From contig NW_027096008.1 in assembly GCF_040115645.1 (NCBI RefSeq), forward strand, positions 124,001 through 188,000: 64,000 bases of DNA, read 5' to 3'. Under the pieces are notes generated by a model, which was given only the letters and a program-made list of their open reading frames with translations, was not told the origin of the DNA and searched no databases. Below, in pieces: positions 40,031 to 55,461 of the stretch. Made by a program: the position numbers and the translations under genes. The stretch's first letter is position 1, and each line of letters opens with the position of its first letter. The stretch comes from Euwallacea fornicatus (Eukaryota; Arthropoda; Insecta; Coleoptera; Curculionidae).

Positions 40031-43000
40031 AATTTTGTTAAACAAAGTGTCAAATTAATCAGTTCGACGACATCTTTAAGATGACAAAACAAGTCATGAT
40101 TGCATCATGTTGAATTTCCAAGAAAAATAGCACTTTAAGTGCTCAAACACACAACTTTTGTGACTTTTCAATCTTTGAAGCTCGATATCTTCGGCAAATG
40201 TGGACCAATTTTGTTAAACAAAATGTCAAATTAGTCAACTCGATGAGATGGTTAAGATGACAAAACAAGTCATGATTGCATCATGTTGAATTTCCAAGAG
40301 AAATAGTACTTTATGTGCTCAAACACACAACTTTTGTGACTTATCACACTTTGAAGCTCGATATCTTCGGCAAATGAGGACCAATTTTGTTAAACAAAAT
40401 GTCAAATTAACCAGTTCGACGAGATCTTTAAGATGACACAACAAGTCATGATTGCATTATGTGGAATTTCCAAGAAAAATAGTACTTTAAGCGCTCAAAT
40501 ACACAACTTTTGTGACTTTTCAAACATTGAAACTCAATATCTTCGGTAAATGAGGACCAAATTTGTTAAACAAAGTGTCAAATTAACCAGTTCGACGCCA
40601 TTTTTAAGATGACAAAACAAGTCATGATTGCATCATGTTGAATTTCCAAGAAAAATAGTACTTTAAGCGCTCAAACACACAACTTTTGTGACTTTTCAAA
40701 CTTTGAAGCTCGATAACTTCGGCAAATGAGGACCAATTTTGTTAAACAAAATGTCAAATTAATCAGTTCGACGAGATCTTTAAGATGACAAAACAAGTCA
40801 TGATTGCATCATGTTGAATTTCCAAGAAAAATAGTACTTTAAGTGCTCAAACACACAACTTTTGTGACTTTTCACACTTTGAAGCTCGATATCTTCGGCA
40901 AATGAGGACCAAATTTGTTAAACAAAATGTCAAATTAATCAACTCGATGAGATGTTTAAGATAACACAACAAGTTATGATTGCATCTTGTTGAATTTCCA
41001 AGAAAAATAGTACTTTAAGCGCTCAAATACACAACTTTTGTGACTTTTCAAACATTGAAGCTCGATAACTTCGGCAAATGAGGACCAAATTTGTTAAACA
41101 AAATGTCAAATTAATCAACTCGATGAGATGTTTAAGATAAAACAACAAGTCATGATTGCACCTTGTTGAATTTCCAAGAAAAATAGTACTTTAAGCGCTC
41201 AAATACACAACTTTTGTGACTTTTCAAATATTGAAGCTCGATAAATTCGGCAAATGAGGACCAAATTTGTTAAACAAAATGTCAAATTAATCTGTTCGAC
41301 GAGATCTTTAAGATGACAAAACAAGTCATGATTGCATTATGTTGAATTTCCAAGAGAAATAGTACTTTAAGCGCTCAAACACACAACTTTTGTGACTTTT
41401 CAAATATTGAAGCTCGATAAATTCGGCGAATGAGGACCAAATTTGTTAAACAAAATGTCAAATTAATCTGTTCGACGAGATCTTTAAGATGACACAACAA
41501 GTCATGATTGCATCTTGGTGAATTTCCAAGAAAAATAGTACTTTAAGCGCTCAAATACACAACTTTTGTGACTTTTCAAACATTGAAGCTCGATAACTTC
41601 GGCAAATGAGGACCAAATTTGTTAAACAAAATGTCAAATTAATCAACTCGATGAGATGTTTAAGATAAAACAACAAGTCATGATTGCACCTTGTTGAATT
41701 TCCAAGAAAAATAGTACTTTAAGCGCTCAAATACACAACTTTTGTGACTTTTCAATCTTTGAAGCTCGATATCTTCGGCAAATTAGGACCAAATTTGTTA
41801 AACAAAATATCAAATTAATCAGTTCGACGACATCTTTAAGATGACAAAACAAGTTATGATTGCTTCTTGTTGAATTTCCAAGAAAAATAGTACTTTAAGC
41901 GCTCAAATACACAACTTTTGTGACTTTTCAAACATTGAAGCTCAATATCTTCGGTAAATGAGGACCAAATTTGTTAAAGAAAGTGTCAAATTAATCAGTT
42001 CGACGAGATCTTTAAGATGACAAAACAAGTCATGATTGCATTATGTTGAATTTCCAAGAAAAATAGTACTTTAAGCGCTCAAACACACAACTTTTGTGAC
42101 TTTTCACACTTTGAAGCTCGATATCTTCGGCAAATGAGGACCAAATTTGTTAAACAAAGTGTCAAATTAACCAGTTCGACGAGATCTTTAAGACGACAAA
42201 ACAAGTCATGATTCCATCATGTTGAATTTCCAAGAGAAATAGTACTTTAAGCGCTCAAACACACAACTTTTGTGACTTTTCAAATATTGAAGCTCGATAA
42301 ATTCGGCGAATGAGGACCAAATTTGTTAAACAAAATGTCAAATTAATCTATTCGACGAGATCTTTAAGATGACACAACAAGTCATGATTGCATTATGTTG
42401 AATTTCCAACAAAAATAGTACTTTAAGTGCTCAAACACACAACTTTTGTGACTTATCAAACTTTGAAGCTCGATAACTTCGGCAAATGAGGACCAAATTT
42501 GTTAAACAAAATGTCAAATTAATCAGTTCGACGAGATCTTTAAGATGACACAACAAGTCATGATTGCATTATGTTGAATTTCCAAGAAAAATAGTACTTT
42601 AAGCGCTCAAACACACAACTTTTGTGACTTTTCAAATTTTGAAGCTCGATAACTTCGGCAAATGAGGACCAAATTTGTTAAACAAAGTGTCAAATTAATC
42701 AGTTCGACGACATCTTTAAGATGACAAAACAAGTCATGATTGCATCATGTTGAATTTCGAAGAGAAATAGTACTTTAAGCGCTCAAATACAAAACTTTTG
42801 TGACTTTTCAAACTTTGAAGCTCGATAACTTCGGCAAATGAGGACCAAATTTGTTAAACAAAATGTCAAATTAATCAACTCGATGAGATGTTTAAGATAA
42901 AACAACAAGTCATGATTGCACCTTGTTGAATTTCCTAGAAAAATAGTACTTTAAGTGCTCAAACACACAACTTTTGTGACTTTTCAAATATTGAAGCTCG

Positions 43001-44150
43001 ATAAATTCGGCAAATGAGGACCAAATTTGTTAAACAAAGTGTCAAATTAATCAGTTCGACGACATCTTTAAGATGACAAAACAAGTCATGATTGCATCAT
43101 GTTGAATTTCGAAGAGAAATAGTACTTTAAGCGCTCAAATACAAAACTTTTGTGACTTTTCAAACTTTGAAGCTCGATAACTTCGGCAAATGAGGACCAA
43201 ATTTGTTAAACAAAATATCAAATTAATCAGTTCGACGACATCTTTAAGATGACAAAACAAGTCATGATTGCACCTTGTTGAATTTCCAAGAAAAATAGTA
43301 CTTTAAGCGCTCAAACACAAAACTTTTGTGACTTTTCAAATATTGAAGCTCGATAAATTCGGCAAATGAGGACCAAATTTGTTAAACAAAGTGTCAAATT
43401 AACCAGTTCGACGAGATCTTTAAGATGACAAAACAAGTCATGATTGCATCATGTTGAATTTCCAAGAGAAATAGTACTTTAAGTGCTCAAACACACAACT
43501 TTTGTGACTTTTCAAACTTTGAAGCTCGATAAATTCGGCAAATGAGGACCAAATTTGTTAAACAAAGTGTCAAATTAACCAGTTCGACGCCATTTTTAAG
43601 ATGACAAAACAAGTCATGATTGCATCATGTTGAATTTCCAAGAAAAATAGTACTTTAAGCGCTCAAACACACAACTTTTGAGACTTATCACACTTTGAAG
43701 CTCGATATTTTCGGCAAATGACGACCAATTTTGTTAAACAAAATGTCAAATTAATCAACTCGATGAGATGTTTAAGATAACACAACAAGTTATGATTGCA
43801 TCTTGTTGAATTTCCAAGAAAAATAGTACTTTAAGCGCTCAAACACACAACTTTTGTGACTTTTCACACTTTGAAGTTCGATATCTTCGGCAAATGAGGA
43901 CCAAATTTGTTAAACAAAATGTCAAATTAATCAACTCGATGAGATGTTTAAGATAACATAACAAGTTATGATTGCATCTTGTTGAATTTCCAAGAAAAAT
44001 AGTACTTTAAGCGCTCAAATACACAACTTTTGTGACTTTTCAAACATTGAAGCTCAATATCTTCGGCAAATGAGGACCAAATTTGTTAAACAAAATGTCA
44101 AATTAATCAACTCGATGAGATGTTTAAGATAACATAACAAGTTATGATTG
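40031..44150. repeat. Rearranged source-like segments of the 53-monomer unit
   Basis: Pieces of this interval recur downstream at different offsets. About 40261-41110 matches 45717-46570 (+5,456 bp, 31 monomers; shared actttatgtgctc). About 42070-42861 matches 44886-45677 (+2,816 bp; shared agacgacaaaac and gattccatc). About 42790-44090 resembles 47894-49190 (+5,104 bp, 29 monomers; shared aatttcctagaaa). The last piece, 41490-41640, matches the final 160 bp of the window. These appear to be single copies of parts later assembled into, or left over from, the 9.3-kb unit. Confidence 0.78.
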
Positions 44151-47100
44151 CATCTTGTTGAATTTCCAAGAAAAATAGTACTTTAAGCGCTCAAATACAC
44201 AACTTTTGTGACTTTTCAAACATTGAAGCTCAATATCTTCGGTAAATGAGGACCAAATTTGTTAAAGAAAGTGTCAAATTAATCAGTTCGACGAGATCTT
44301 TAAGATGACAAAACAAGTCATGATTGCATCATGTTGAATTTCCAAGAAAAATAGTACTTTAAGCGCTCAAACACACAACTTTTGTGACTTTTCAAATGTT
44401 GAAGCTCGATAAATTCGGCAAATGAGGACCAAATTTGTTAAACAAAGTGTCAAATTAATCAGTTCGACGACATCTTTAAGATGGCAAAACAAGTCATGAT
44501 TGCATCATGTTGAATTTCCAAGAAAAATAGTACTTTAAGCGCTCAAACACAAAACTTTTGTGACTTTTCAAACTTTGAAGCTCGATATCTTCGGCAAATG
44601 AGGACCAAATTTGTTAAACAAAGTGTCAAATTAATCAGTTCGACGACATCTTTAAGATGACAAAACAAGTCATGATTGCATCATGTTGAATTTCCAAGAA
44701 AAATAGTACTTTAAGTGCTCAAACACACAACTTTTGTGACTTATCAAACTTTGAAGCTCGATATCTTCGGCAAATGAGGACCAAATTTGTTAAACAAAGT
44801 GTCAAATTAATCAGTTCGACGACATCTTTAAGATGACAAAACAAGTCATGATTGCATCATGTTGAATTTCCAAGAAAAATAGCACTTTAAGCGCTCAAAC
44901 ACACAACTTTTGTGACTTTTCACACTTTGAAGCTCGATATCTTCGGCAAATGAGGACCAAATTTGTTAAACAAAGTGTCAAATTAACCAGTTCGACGAGA
45001 TCTTTAAGACGACAAAACAAGTCATGATTCCATCATGTTGAATTTCCAAGAGAAATAGTACTTTAAGCGCTCAAACACACAACTTTTGTGACTTTTCAAA
45101 TATTGAAGCTCGATAAATTCGGCGAATGAGGACCAAATTTGTTAAACAAAATGTCAAATTAATCTATTCGACGAGATCTTTAAGATGACACAACAAGTCA
45201 TGATTGCATTATGTTGAATTTCCAACAAAAATAGTACTTTAAGTGCTCAAACACACAACTTTTGTGACTTATCAAACTTTGAAGCTCGATAACTTCGGCA
45301 AATGAGGACCAAATTTGTTAAACAAAATGTCAAATTAATCAGTTCGACGAGATCTTTAAGATGACACAACAAGTCATGATTGCATTATGTTGAATTTCCA
45401 AGAAAAATAGTACTTTAAGCGCTCAAACACACAACTTTTGTGACTTTTCAAATTTTGAAGCTCGATAACTTCGGCAAATGAGGACCAAATTTGTTAAACA
45501 AAGTGTCAAATTAATCAGTTCGACGACATCTTTAAGATGACAAAACAAGTCATGATTGCATCATGTTGAATTTCGAAGAGAAATAGTACTTTAAGCGCTC
45601 AAATACAAAACTTTTGTGACTTTTCAAACTTTGAAGCTCGATAACTTCGGCAAATGAGGACCAAATTTGTTAAACAAAGTGTCAAATTAACCAGTTCGAC
45701 GCCATTTTTAAGATGACAAAACAAGTCATGATTGCATCATGTTGAATTTCCAAGAGAAATAGTACTTTATGTGCTCAAACACACAACTTTTGTGACTTAT
45801 CACACTTTGAAGCTCGATATCTTCGGCAAATGAGGACCAATTTTGTTAAACAAAATGTCAAATTAACCAGTTCGACGAGATCTTTAAGATGACACAACAA
45901 GTCATGATTGCATTATGTGGAATTTCCAAGAAAAATAGTACTTTAAGCGCTCAAATACACAACTTTTGTGACTTTTCAAACATTGAAACTCAATATCTTC
46001 GGTAAATGAGGACCAAATTTGTTAAACAAAGTGTCAAATTAACCAGTTCGACGCCATTTTTAAGATGACAAAACAAGTCATGATTGCATCATGTTGAATT
46101 TCCAAGAAAAATAGTACTTTAAGCGCTCAAACACACAACTTTTGTGACTTTTCAAACTTTGAAGCTCGATAACTTCGGCAAATGAGGACCAATTTTGTTA
46201 AACAAAATGTCAAATTAATCAGTTCGACGAGATCTTTAAGATGACAAAACAAGTCATGATTGCATCATGTTGAATTTCCAAGAAAAATAGTACTTTAAGT
46301 GCTCAAACACACAACTTTTGTGACTTTTCACACTTTGAAGCTCGATATCTTCGGCAAATGAGGACCAAATTTGTTAAACAAAATGTCAAATTAATCAACT
46401 CGATGAGATGTTTAAGATAACACAACAAGTTATGATTACATCTTGTTGAATTTCCAAGAAAAATAGTACTTTAAGCGCTCAAATACACAACTTTTGTGAC
46501 TTTTCAAACATTGAAGCTCGATAACTTCGGCAAATGAGGACCAAATTTGTTAAACAAAATGTCAAATTAATCAACTCGATGAGATGTTTAAGATAACACA
46601 ACAAGTTATGATTACATCTTGTTGAATTTCCAAGAAAAATAGTACTTTAAGCGCTCAAATACACAACTTTTGTGACTTTTCAAATATTGAAGCTCGATAA
46701 ATTCGGCAAATGAGGACCAAATTTGTTAAACAAAATGTCAAATTAATCTGTTCGACGAGATCTTTAAGATGACAAAACAAGTCATGATTGCATTATGTTG
46801 AATTTCCAAGAGAAATAGTACTTTAAGCGCTCAAACACACAACTTTTGTGACTTTTCAAATATTGAAGCTCGATAAATTCGGCGAATGAGGACCAAATTT
46901 GTTAAACAAAATGTCAAATTAATCTGTTCGACGAGATCTTTAAGATGACACAACAAGTCATGATTGCATCTTGGTGAATTTCCAAGAAAAATAGTACTTT
47001 AAGCGCTCAAATACACAACTTTTGTGACTTTTCAAATATTGAAGTTCGATATCTTCGGCAAATGAGGACCAAATTTGTTAAACAAAGTGTCAAATTAATC

Positions 47101-47899
47101 AGTTCGACGACATCTTTAAGATGACAAAACAAGTCATGATTGCATCATGTTGAATTTCCAAGAAAAATAGCACTTTAAGCGCTCAAACACACAACTTTTG
47201 TGACTTTTCAAACTTTGAAGCTCGATAACTTCGGCAAATGAGGACCAACTTTGTTAAACAAAATGTCAAATTAATCAACTCGACGAGATCTTTAAGACGA
47301 CAAAACAAGTCATGATTCCATCATGTTGAATTTCCAAGAGAAATAGTACTTTAAGCGCTCAAACACACAACTTTTGTGACTTTTCAAATATTGAAGCTCG
47401 ATAAATTCGGCGAATGAGGACCAAATTTGTTAAACAAAATGTCAAATTAATCTGTTCGACGAGATCTTTAAGATGACACAACAAGTCATGATTGCATTAT
47501 GTTGAATTTCCAACAAAAATAGTACTTTAAGTGCTCAAACACACAACTTTTGTGACTTATCAAACTTTGAAGCTCGATAACTTCGGCAAATGAGGACCAA
47601 ATTTGTTAAACAAAATGTCAAATTAATCAGTTCGACGAGATCTTTAAGATGACACAACAAGTCATGATTGCATTATGTTGAATTTCCAAGAAAAATAGTA
47701 CTTTAAGCGCTCAAACACACAACTTTTGTGACTTTTCAAATTTTGAAGCTCGATAACTTCGGCAAATGAGGACCAAATTTGTTAAACAAAGTGTCAAATT
47801 AATCAGTTCGACGACATCTTTAAGATGACAAAACAAGTCATGATTGCATCATGTTGAATTTCGAAGAGAAATAGTACTTTAAGCGCTCAAATACAAAAC

Positions 47900-50522
47900 T
47901 TTTGTGACTTTTCAAACTTTGAAGCTCGATAACTTCGGCAAATGAGGACCAAATTTGTTAAACAAAATGTCAAATTAATCAACTCGATGAGATGTTTAAG
48001 ATAAAACAACAAGTCATGATTGCACCTTGTTGAATTTCCTAGAAAAATAGTACTTTAAGTGCTCAAACACACAACTTTTGTGACTTTTCAAATATTGAAG
48101 CTCGATAAATTCGGCAAATGAGGACCAAATTTGTTAAACAAAATATCAAATTAATCAGTTCGACGACATCTTTAAGATGACAAAACAAGTCATGATTGCA
48201 CCTTGTTGAATTTCCAAGAAAAATAGTACTTTAAGCGCTCAAACACAAAACTTTTGTGACTTTTCAAATATTGAAGCTCGATAAATTCGGCAAATGAGGA
48301 CCAAATTTGTTAAACAAAGTGTCAAATTAACCAGTTCGACGAGATCTTTAAGATGACAAAACAAGTCATGATTGCATCATGTTGAATTTCCAAGAGAAAT
48401 AGTACTTTAAGTGCTCAAACACACAACTTTTGTGACTTTTCAAACTTTGAAGCTCGATAAATTCGGCAAATGAGGACCAAATTTGTTAAACAAAGTGTCA
48501 AATTAACCAGTTCGACGCCATTTTTAAGATGACAAAACAAGTCATGATTGCATCATGTTGAATTTCCAAGAAAAATAGTACTTTAAGCGCTCAAACACAC
48601 AACTTTTGAGACTTATCACACTTTGAAGCTCGATATTTTCGGCAAATGACGACCAATTTTGTTAAACAAAATGTCAAATTAATCAACTCGATGAGATGTT
48701 TAAGATAACATAACAAGTTATGATTGCATCTTGTTGAATTTCCAAGAAAAATAGTACTTTAAGCGCTCAAACACACAACTTTTGTGACTTTTCACACTTT
48801 GAAGCTCGATATCTTCGGCAAATGAGGACCAAATTTGTTAAACAAAATGTCAAATTAATCAACTCGATGAGATGTTTAAGATAACATAACAAGTTATGAT
48901 TGCATCTTGTTGAATTTCCAAGAAAAATAGTACTTTAAGCGCTCAAATACACAACTTTTGTGACTTTTCAAACATTGAAGCTCAATATCTTCGGTAAATG
49001 AGGACCAAATTTGTTAAAGAAAGTGTCAAATTAATCAGTTCGACGAGATCTTTAAGATGACAAAACAAGTCATGATTGCATCATGTTGAATTTCCAAGAA
49101 AAATAGTACTTTAAGCGCTCAAACACACAACTTTTGTGACTTTTCCAATGTTGAAGCTCGATAAATTCGGCAAATGAGGACCAAATTTGTTAAACAAAGT
49201 GTCAAATTAATCAGTTCGACGACATCTTTAAGATGGCAAAACAAGTCATGATTGCATCATGTTGAATTTCCAAGAAAAATAGTACTTTAAGCGCTCAAAC
49301 ACAAAACTTTTGTGACTTTTCAAACTTTGAAGCTCGATATCTTCGGCAAATGAGGACCAAATTTGTTAAACAAAGTGTCAAATTAATCAGTTCGACGACA
49401 TCTTTAAGATGACAAAACAAGTCATGATTGCATCATGTTGAATTTCCAAGAAAAATAGTACTTTAAGTGCTCAAACACACAACTTTTGTGACTTATCAAA
49501 CTTTGAAGCTCGATATCTTCGGCAAATGAGGACCAAATTTGTTAAACAAAATGTCAAATTAATCAGTTCGACGAGATGTTTAAGGTAACACAACAAGTTA
49601 TGATTGCATCTTGTTGAATTTCCAAGAAAAATAGTACTTTAAGCGCTCAAATACACAACTTTTGTGACTTTTCAAACATTGAAGCTCGATATCTTCGGCA
49701 AATGAGGACCAAATTTGTTAAACAAAGTGTCAAATTAATCAGTTCGACGAGATCTTTAAGATGACAAAACAAGTCATGATTGCATCATGTTGAATTTCCA
49801 AGAAAAATAGTACTTTAAGTGCTCAAACACACAACTTTTGTGACTTATCAAACTTTGAAGCTCGATATCTTCGGCAAATGAGGACCAAATTTGTTAAACA
49901 AAATGTCAAATTAACCAGTTCGACGAGATCTTTAAGATGACACAACAAGTCATGATTGCATTATGTTGAATTTCCAAGAAAAATAGTACTTTAAGCGCTC
50001 AAATACACAACTTTTGTGACTTTTCAAACATTGAAGCTCGATATCTTCGGCAAATGAGGACCAAATTTGTTAAACAAAGTGTCAAATTAATCAGTTCGAC
50101 GAGATCTTTAAGATGACAAAACAAGTCATGATTGCATCATGTTGAATTTCCAAGAAAAATAGTACTTTAAGTGCTCAAACACACAACTTTTGTGACTTAT
50201 CAAACTTTGAAGCTCGATATCTTCGGCAAATGAGGACCAAATTTGTTAAACAAAATGTCAAATTAATCAGTTCGACGAGATGTTTAAGGTAACACAACAA
50301 GTTATGATTGCATCTTGTTGAATTTCCAAGAAAAATAGTACTTTAAGCGCTCAAATACACAACTTTTGTGACTTTTCAAACTTTGAAGCTCGATAACTTC
50401 GGCAAATGAGGACCAAATTTGTTAAACAAAGTGTCAAATTAACCAGTTCGACGCCATTTTTAAGATGACAAAACATGTCATGATTGCATCATGTTGAATT
50501 TCCAAGAAAAATAGTACTTTAA
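47900..50522. repeat. Nested 16-monomer (2,816-bp) duplication, copy 1
   Basis: This 2.6-kb stretch is repeated at 50716-53338 within the same 9.3-kb unit, at 16 x 176 bp. Shared markers are aatttcctag, ttttgagacttatc with aatgacgacc, the gatggcaaaac monomer and taaggtaac (49581 / 52397). Differences include ttttcaaatattg near 48083 against ttttccaatgttg near 50900, and actcgatgag against actcgacgag near 51678. In the second 9.3-kb copy the same pair lies at 57228-59850 and 60044-62666. Confidence 0.85.
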
Positions 50523-50715
50523 GCGCTCAAATACACAACTTTTGTGACTTTTCAAACATTGAAGCTCGATAACTTCGGCAAATGAGGACCAAATTTGTTA
50601 AACAAAATGTCAAATTAATCAGTTCGACGAGATGTTTAAGGTAACACAACAAGTTATGATTGCATCTTGTTGAATTTCCAAGAAAAATAGTACTTTAAGC
50701 GCTCAAATACACAAC

Positions 50716-53338
50716 TTTTGTGACTTTTCAAACTTTGAAGCTCGATAACTTCGGCAAATGAGGACCAAATTTGTTAAACAAAATGTCAAATTAATCAACT
50801 CGATGAGATGTTTAAGATAAAACAACAAGTCATGATTGCACCTTGTTGAATTTCCTAGAAAAATAGTACTTTAAGTGCTCAAACACACAACTTTTGTGAC
50901 TTTTCCAATGTTGAAGCTCGATAAATTCGGCAAATGAGGACCAAATTTGTTAAACAAAATATCAAATTAATCAGTTCGACGACATCTTTAAGATGACAAA
51001 ACAAGTCATGATTGCACCTTGTTGAATTTCCAAGAAAAATAGTACTTTAAGCGCTCAAACACAAAACTTTTGTGACTTTTCAAATATTGAAGCTCGATAA
51101 ATTCGGCAAATGAGGACCAAATTTGTTAAACAAAGTGTCAAATTAACCAGTTCGACGAGATCTTTAAGATGACAAAACAAGTCATGATTGCATCATGTTG
51201 AATTTCCAAGAGAAATAGTACTTTAAGTGCTCAAACACACAACTTTTGTGACTTTTCAAACTTTGAAGCTCGATAAATTCGGCAAATGAGGACCAAATTT
51301 GTTAAACAAAGTGTCAAATTAACCAGTTCGACGCCATTTTTAAGATGACAAAACAAGTCATGATTGCATCATGTTGAATTTCCAAGAAAAATAGTACTTT
51401 AAGCGCTCAAACACACAACTTTTGAGACTTATCACACTTTGAAGCTCGATATTTTCGGCAAATGACGACCAATTTTGTTAAACAAAATGTCAAATTAATC
51501 AACTCGATGAGATGTTTAAGATAACATAACAAGTTATGATTGCATCTTGTTGAATTTCCAAGAAAAATAGTACTTTAAGCGCTCAAACACACAACTTTTG
51601 TGACTTTTCACACTTTGAAGCTCGATATCTTCGGCAAATGAGGACCAAATTTGTTAAACAAAATGTCAAATTAATCAACTCGACGAGATGTTTAAGATAA
51701 CATAACAAGTTATGATTGCATCTTGTTGAATTTCCAAGAAAAATAGTACTTTAAGCGCTCAAATACACAACTTTTGTGACTTTTCAAACATTGAAGCTCA
51801 ATATCTTCGGTAAATGAGGACCAAATTTGTTAAAGAAAGTGTCAAATTAATCAGTTCGACGAGATCTTTAAGATGACAAAACAAGTCATGATTGCATCAT
51901 GTTGAATTTCCAAGAAAAATAGTACTTTAAGCGCTCAAACACACAACTTTTGTGACTTTTCCAATGTTGAAGCTCGATAAATTCGGCAAATGAGGACCAA
52001 ATTTGTTAAACAAAGTGTCAAATTAATCAGTTCGACGACATCTTTAAGATGGCAAAACAAGTCATGATTGCATCATGTTGAATTTCCAAGAAAAATAGTA
52101 CTTTAAGCGCTCAAACACAAAACTTTTGTGACTTTTCAAACTTTGAAGCTCGATATCTTCGGCAAATGAGGACCAAATTTGTTAAACAAAGTGTCAAATT
52201 AATCAGTTCGACGACATCTTTAAGATGACAAAACAAGTCATGATTGCATCATGTTGAATTTCCAAGAAAAATAGTACTTTAAGTGCTCAAACACACAACT
52301 TTTGTGACTTATCAAACTTTGAAGCTCGATATCTTCGGCAAATGAGGACCAAATTTGTTAAACAAAATGTCAAATTAATCAGTTCGACGAGATGTTTAAG
52401 GTAACACAACAAGTTATGATTGCATCTTGTTGAATTTCCAAGAAAAATAGTACTTTAAGCGCTCAAATACACAACTTTTGTGACTTTTCAAACATTGAAG
52501 CTCGATATCTTCGGCAAATGAGGACCAAATTTGTTAAACAAAGTGTCAAATTAATCAGTTCGACGAGATCTTTAAGATGACAAAACAAGTCATGATTGCA
52601 TCATGTTGAATTTCCAAGAAAAATAGTACTTTAAGTGCTCAAACACACAACTTTTGTGACTTATCAAACTTTGAAGCTCGATATCTTCGGCAAATGAGGA
52701 CCAAATTTGTTAAACAAAATGTCAAATTAACCAGTTCGACGAGATCTTTAAGATGACACAACAAGTCATGATTGCATTATGTTGAATTTCCAAGAAAAAT
52801 AGTACTTTAAGCGCTCAAATACACAACTTTTGTGACTTTTCAAACATTGAAGCTCGATATCTTCGGCAAATGAGGACCAAATTTGTTAAACAAAGTGTCA
52901 AATTAATCAGTTCGACGAGATCTTTAAGATGACAAAACAAGTCATGATTGCATCATGTTGAATTTCCAAGAAAAATAGTACTTTAAGTGCTCAAACACAC
53001 AACTTTTGTGACTTATCAAACTTTGAAGCTCGATATCTTCGGCAAATGAGGACCAAATTTGTTAAACAAAATGTCAAATTAATCAGTTCGACGAGATGTT
53101 TAAGGTAACACAACAAGTTATGATTGCATCTTGTTGAATTTCCAAGAAAAATAGTACTTTAAGCGCTCAAATACACAACTTTTGTGACTTTTCAAACTTT
53201 GAAGCTCGATAACTTCGGCAAATGAGGACCAAATTTGTTAAACAAAGTGTCAAATTAACCAGTTCGACGCCATTTTTAAGATGACAAAACATGTCATGAT
53301 TGCATCATGTTGAATTTCCAAGAAAAATAGTACTTTAA
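50716..53338. repeat. Nested 16-monomer duplication, copy 2
   Basis: This is the partner of 47900-50522. It begins in a monomer reading atacacaac where the first copy has atacaaaac, and it ends where agtgctcaaacac replaces agcgctcaaatac. Because both members are present in both 9.3-kb units with the same distinguishing differences, this duplication came before the 53-monomer one. Confidence 0.85.
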
Positions 53339-55461
53339 GTGCTCAAACACACAACTTTTGTGACTTTTCACACTTTGAAGCTCGATATCTTCGGCAAATG
53401 AGGACCAAATTTGTTAAACAAAATGTCAAATTAATCAACTCGATGAGATGTTTAAGATAACACAACAAGTTATGATTACATCTTGTTGAATTTCCAAGAA
53501 AAATAGTACTTTAAGCGCTCAAATACACAACTTTTGTGACTTTTCAAACATTGAAGCTCAATATCTTCGGTAAATGAGGACCAAATTTGTTAAAGAAAGT
53601 GTCAAATTAATCAGTTCGACGAGATCTTTAAGATGACAAAACAAGTCATGATTGCATCATGTTGAATTTCCAAGAAAAATAGTACTTTAAGCGCTCAAAC
53701 ACACAACTTTTGTGACTTTTCAAATGTTGAAGCTCGATAAATTCGGCAAATGAGGACCAAATTTGTTAAACAAAGTGTCAAATTAATCAGTTCGACGACA
53801 TCTTTAAGATGGCAAAACAAGTCATGATTGCATCATGTTGAATTTCCAAGAAAAATAGTACTTTAAGCGCTCAAACACAAAACTTTTGTGACTTTTCAAA
53901 CTTTGAAGCTCGATATCTTCGGCAAATGAGGACCAAATTTGTTAAACAAAGTGTCAAATTAATCAGTTCGACGACATCTTTAAGATGACAAAACAAGTCA
54001 TGATTGCATCATGTTGAATTTCCAAGAAAAATAGTACTTTAAGTGCTCAAACACACAACTTTTGTGACTTATCAAACTTTGAAGCTCGATATCTTCGGCA
54101 AATGAGGACCAAATTTGTTAAACAAAGTGTCAAATTAATCAGTTCGACGACATCTTTAAGATGACAAAACAAGTCATGATTGCATCATGTTGAATTTCCA
54201 AGAAAAATAGCACTTTAAGCGCTCAAACACACAACTTTTGTGACTTTTCACACTTTGAAGCTCGATATCTTCGGCAAATGAGGACCAAATTTGTTAAACA
54301 AAGTGTCAAATTAACCAGTTCGACGAGATCTTTAAGACGACAAAACAAGTCATGATTCCATCATGTTGAATTTCCAAGAGAAATAGTACTTTAAGCGCTC
54401 AAACACACAACTTTTGTGACTTTTCAAATATTGAAGCTCGATAAATTCGGCGAATGAGGACCAAATTTGTTAAACAAAATGTCAAATTAATCTATTCGAC
54501 GAGATCTTTAAGATGACACAACAAGTCATGATTGCATTATGTTGAATTTCCAACAAAAATAGTACTTTAAGTGCTCAAACACACAACTTTTGTGACTTAT
54601 CAAACTTTGAAGCTCGATAACTTCGGCAAATGAGGACCAAATTTGTTAAACAAAATGTCAAATTAATCAGTTCGACGAGATCTTTAAGATGACACAACAA
54701 GTCATGATTGCATTATGTTGAATTTCCAAGAAAAATAGTACTTTAAGCGCTCAAACACACAACTTTTGTGACTTTTCAAATTTTGAAGCTCGATAACTTC
54801 GGCAAATGAGGACCAAATTTGTTAAACAAAGTGTCAAATTAATCAGTTCGACGACATCTTTAAGATGACAAAACAAGTCATGATTGCATCATGTTGAATT
54901 TCGAAGAGAAATAGTACTTTAAGCGCTCAAATACAAAACTTTTGTGACTTTTCAAACTTTGAAGCTCGATAACTTCGGCAAATGAGGACCAAATTTGTTA
55001 AACAAAGTGTCAAATTAACCAGTTCGACGCCATTTTTAAGATGACAAAACAAGTCATGATTGCATCATGTTGAATTTCCAAGAGAAATAGTACTTTATGT
55101 GCTCAAACACACAACTTTTGTGACTTATCACACTTTGAAGCTCGATATCTTCGGCAAATGAGGACCAATTTTGTTAAACAAAATGTCAAATTAACCAGTT
55201 CGACGAGATCTTTAAGATGACACAACAAGTCATGATTGCATTATGTGGAATTTCCAAGAAAAATAGTACTTTAAGCGCTCAAATACACAACTTTTGTGAC
55301 TTTTCAAACATTGAAACTCAATATCTTCGGTAAATGAGGACCAAATTTGTTAAACAAAGTGTCAAATTAACCAGTTCGACGCCATTTTTAAGATGACAAA
55401 ACAAGTCATGATTGCATCATGTTGAATTTCCAAGAAAAATAGTACTTTAAGCGCTCAAACA

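Larger units (their letters stand above)
44151..53478. repeat. 53-monomer (9,328-bp) higher-order unit, copy 1
   Basis: Starting at 44151 the sequence matches a point 9,328 bp downstream (53 x 176), and it goes on matching until 53559. The first mismatch upstream is at 44150 and the first beyond the end is at 53560. Markers checked in both copies are agacgacaaaac (45007 / 54335 and 47295 / 56623), aatttcctag (48035 / 57363), ttttccaatgttg (49141 / 58469), taaggtaac and actttatgtgctc (45767 / 55095). I saw no difference in any line compared. It contains a nested 16-monomer duplication. Confidence 0.92.
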
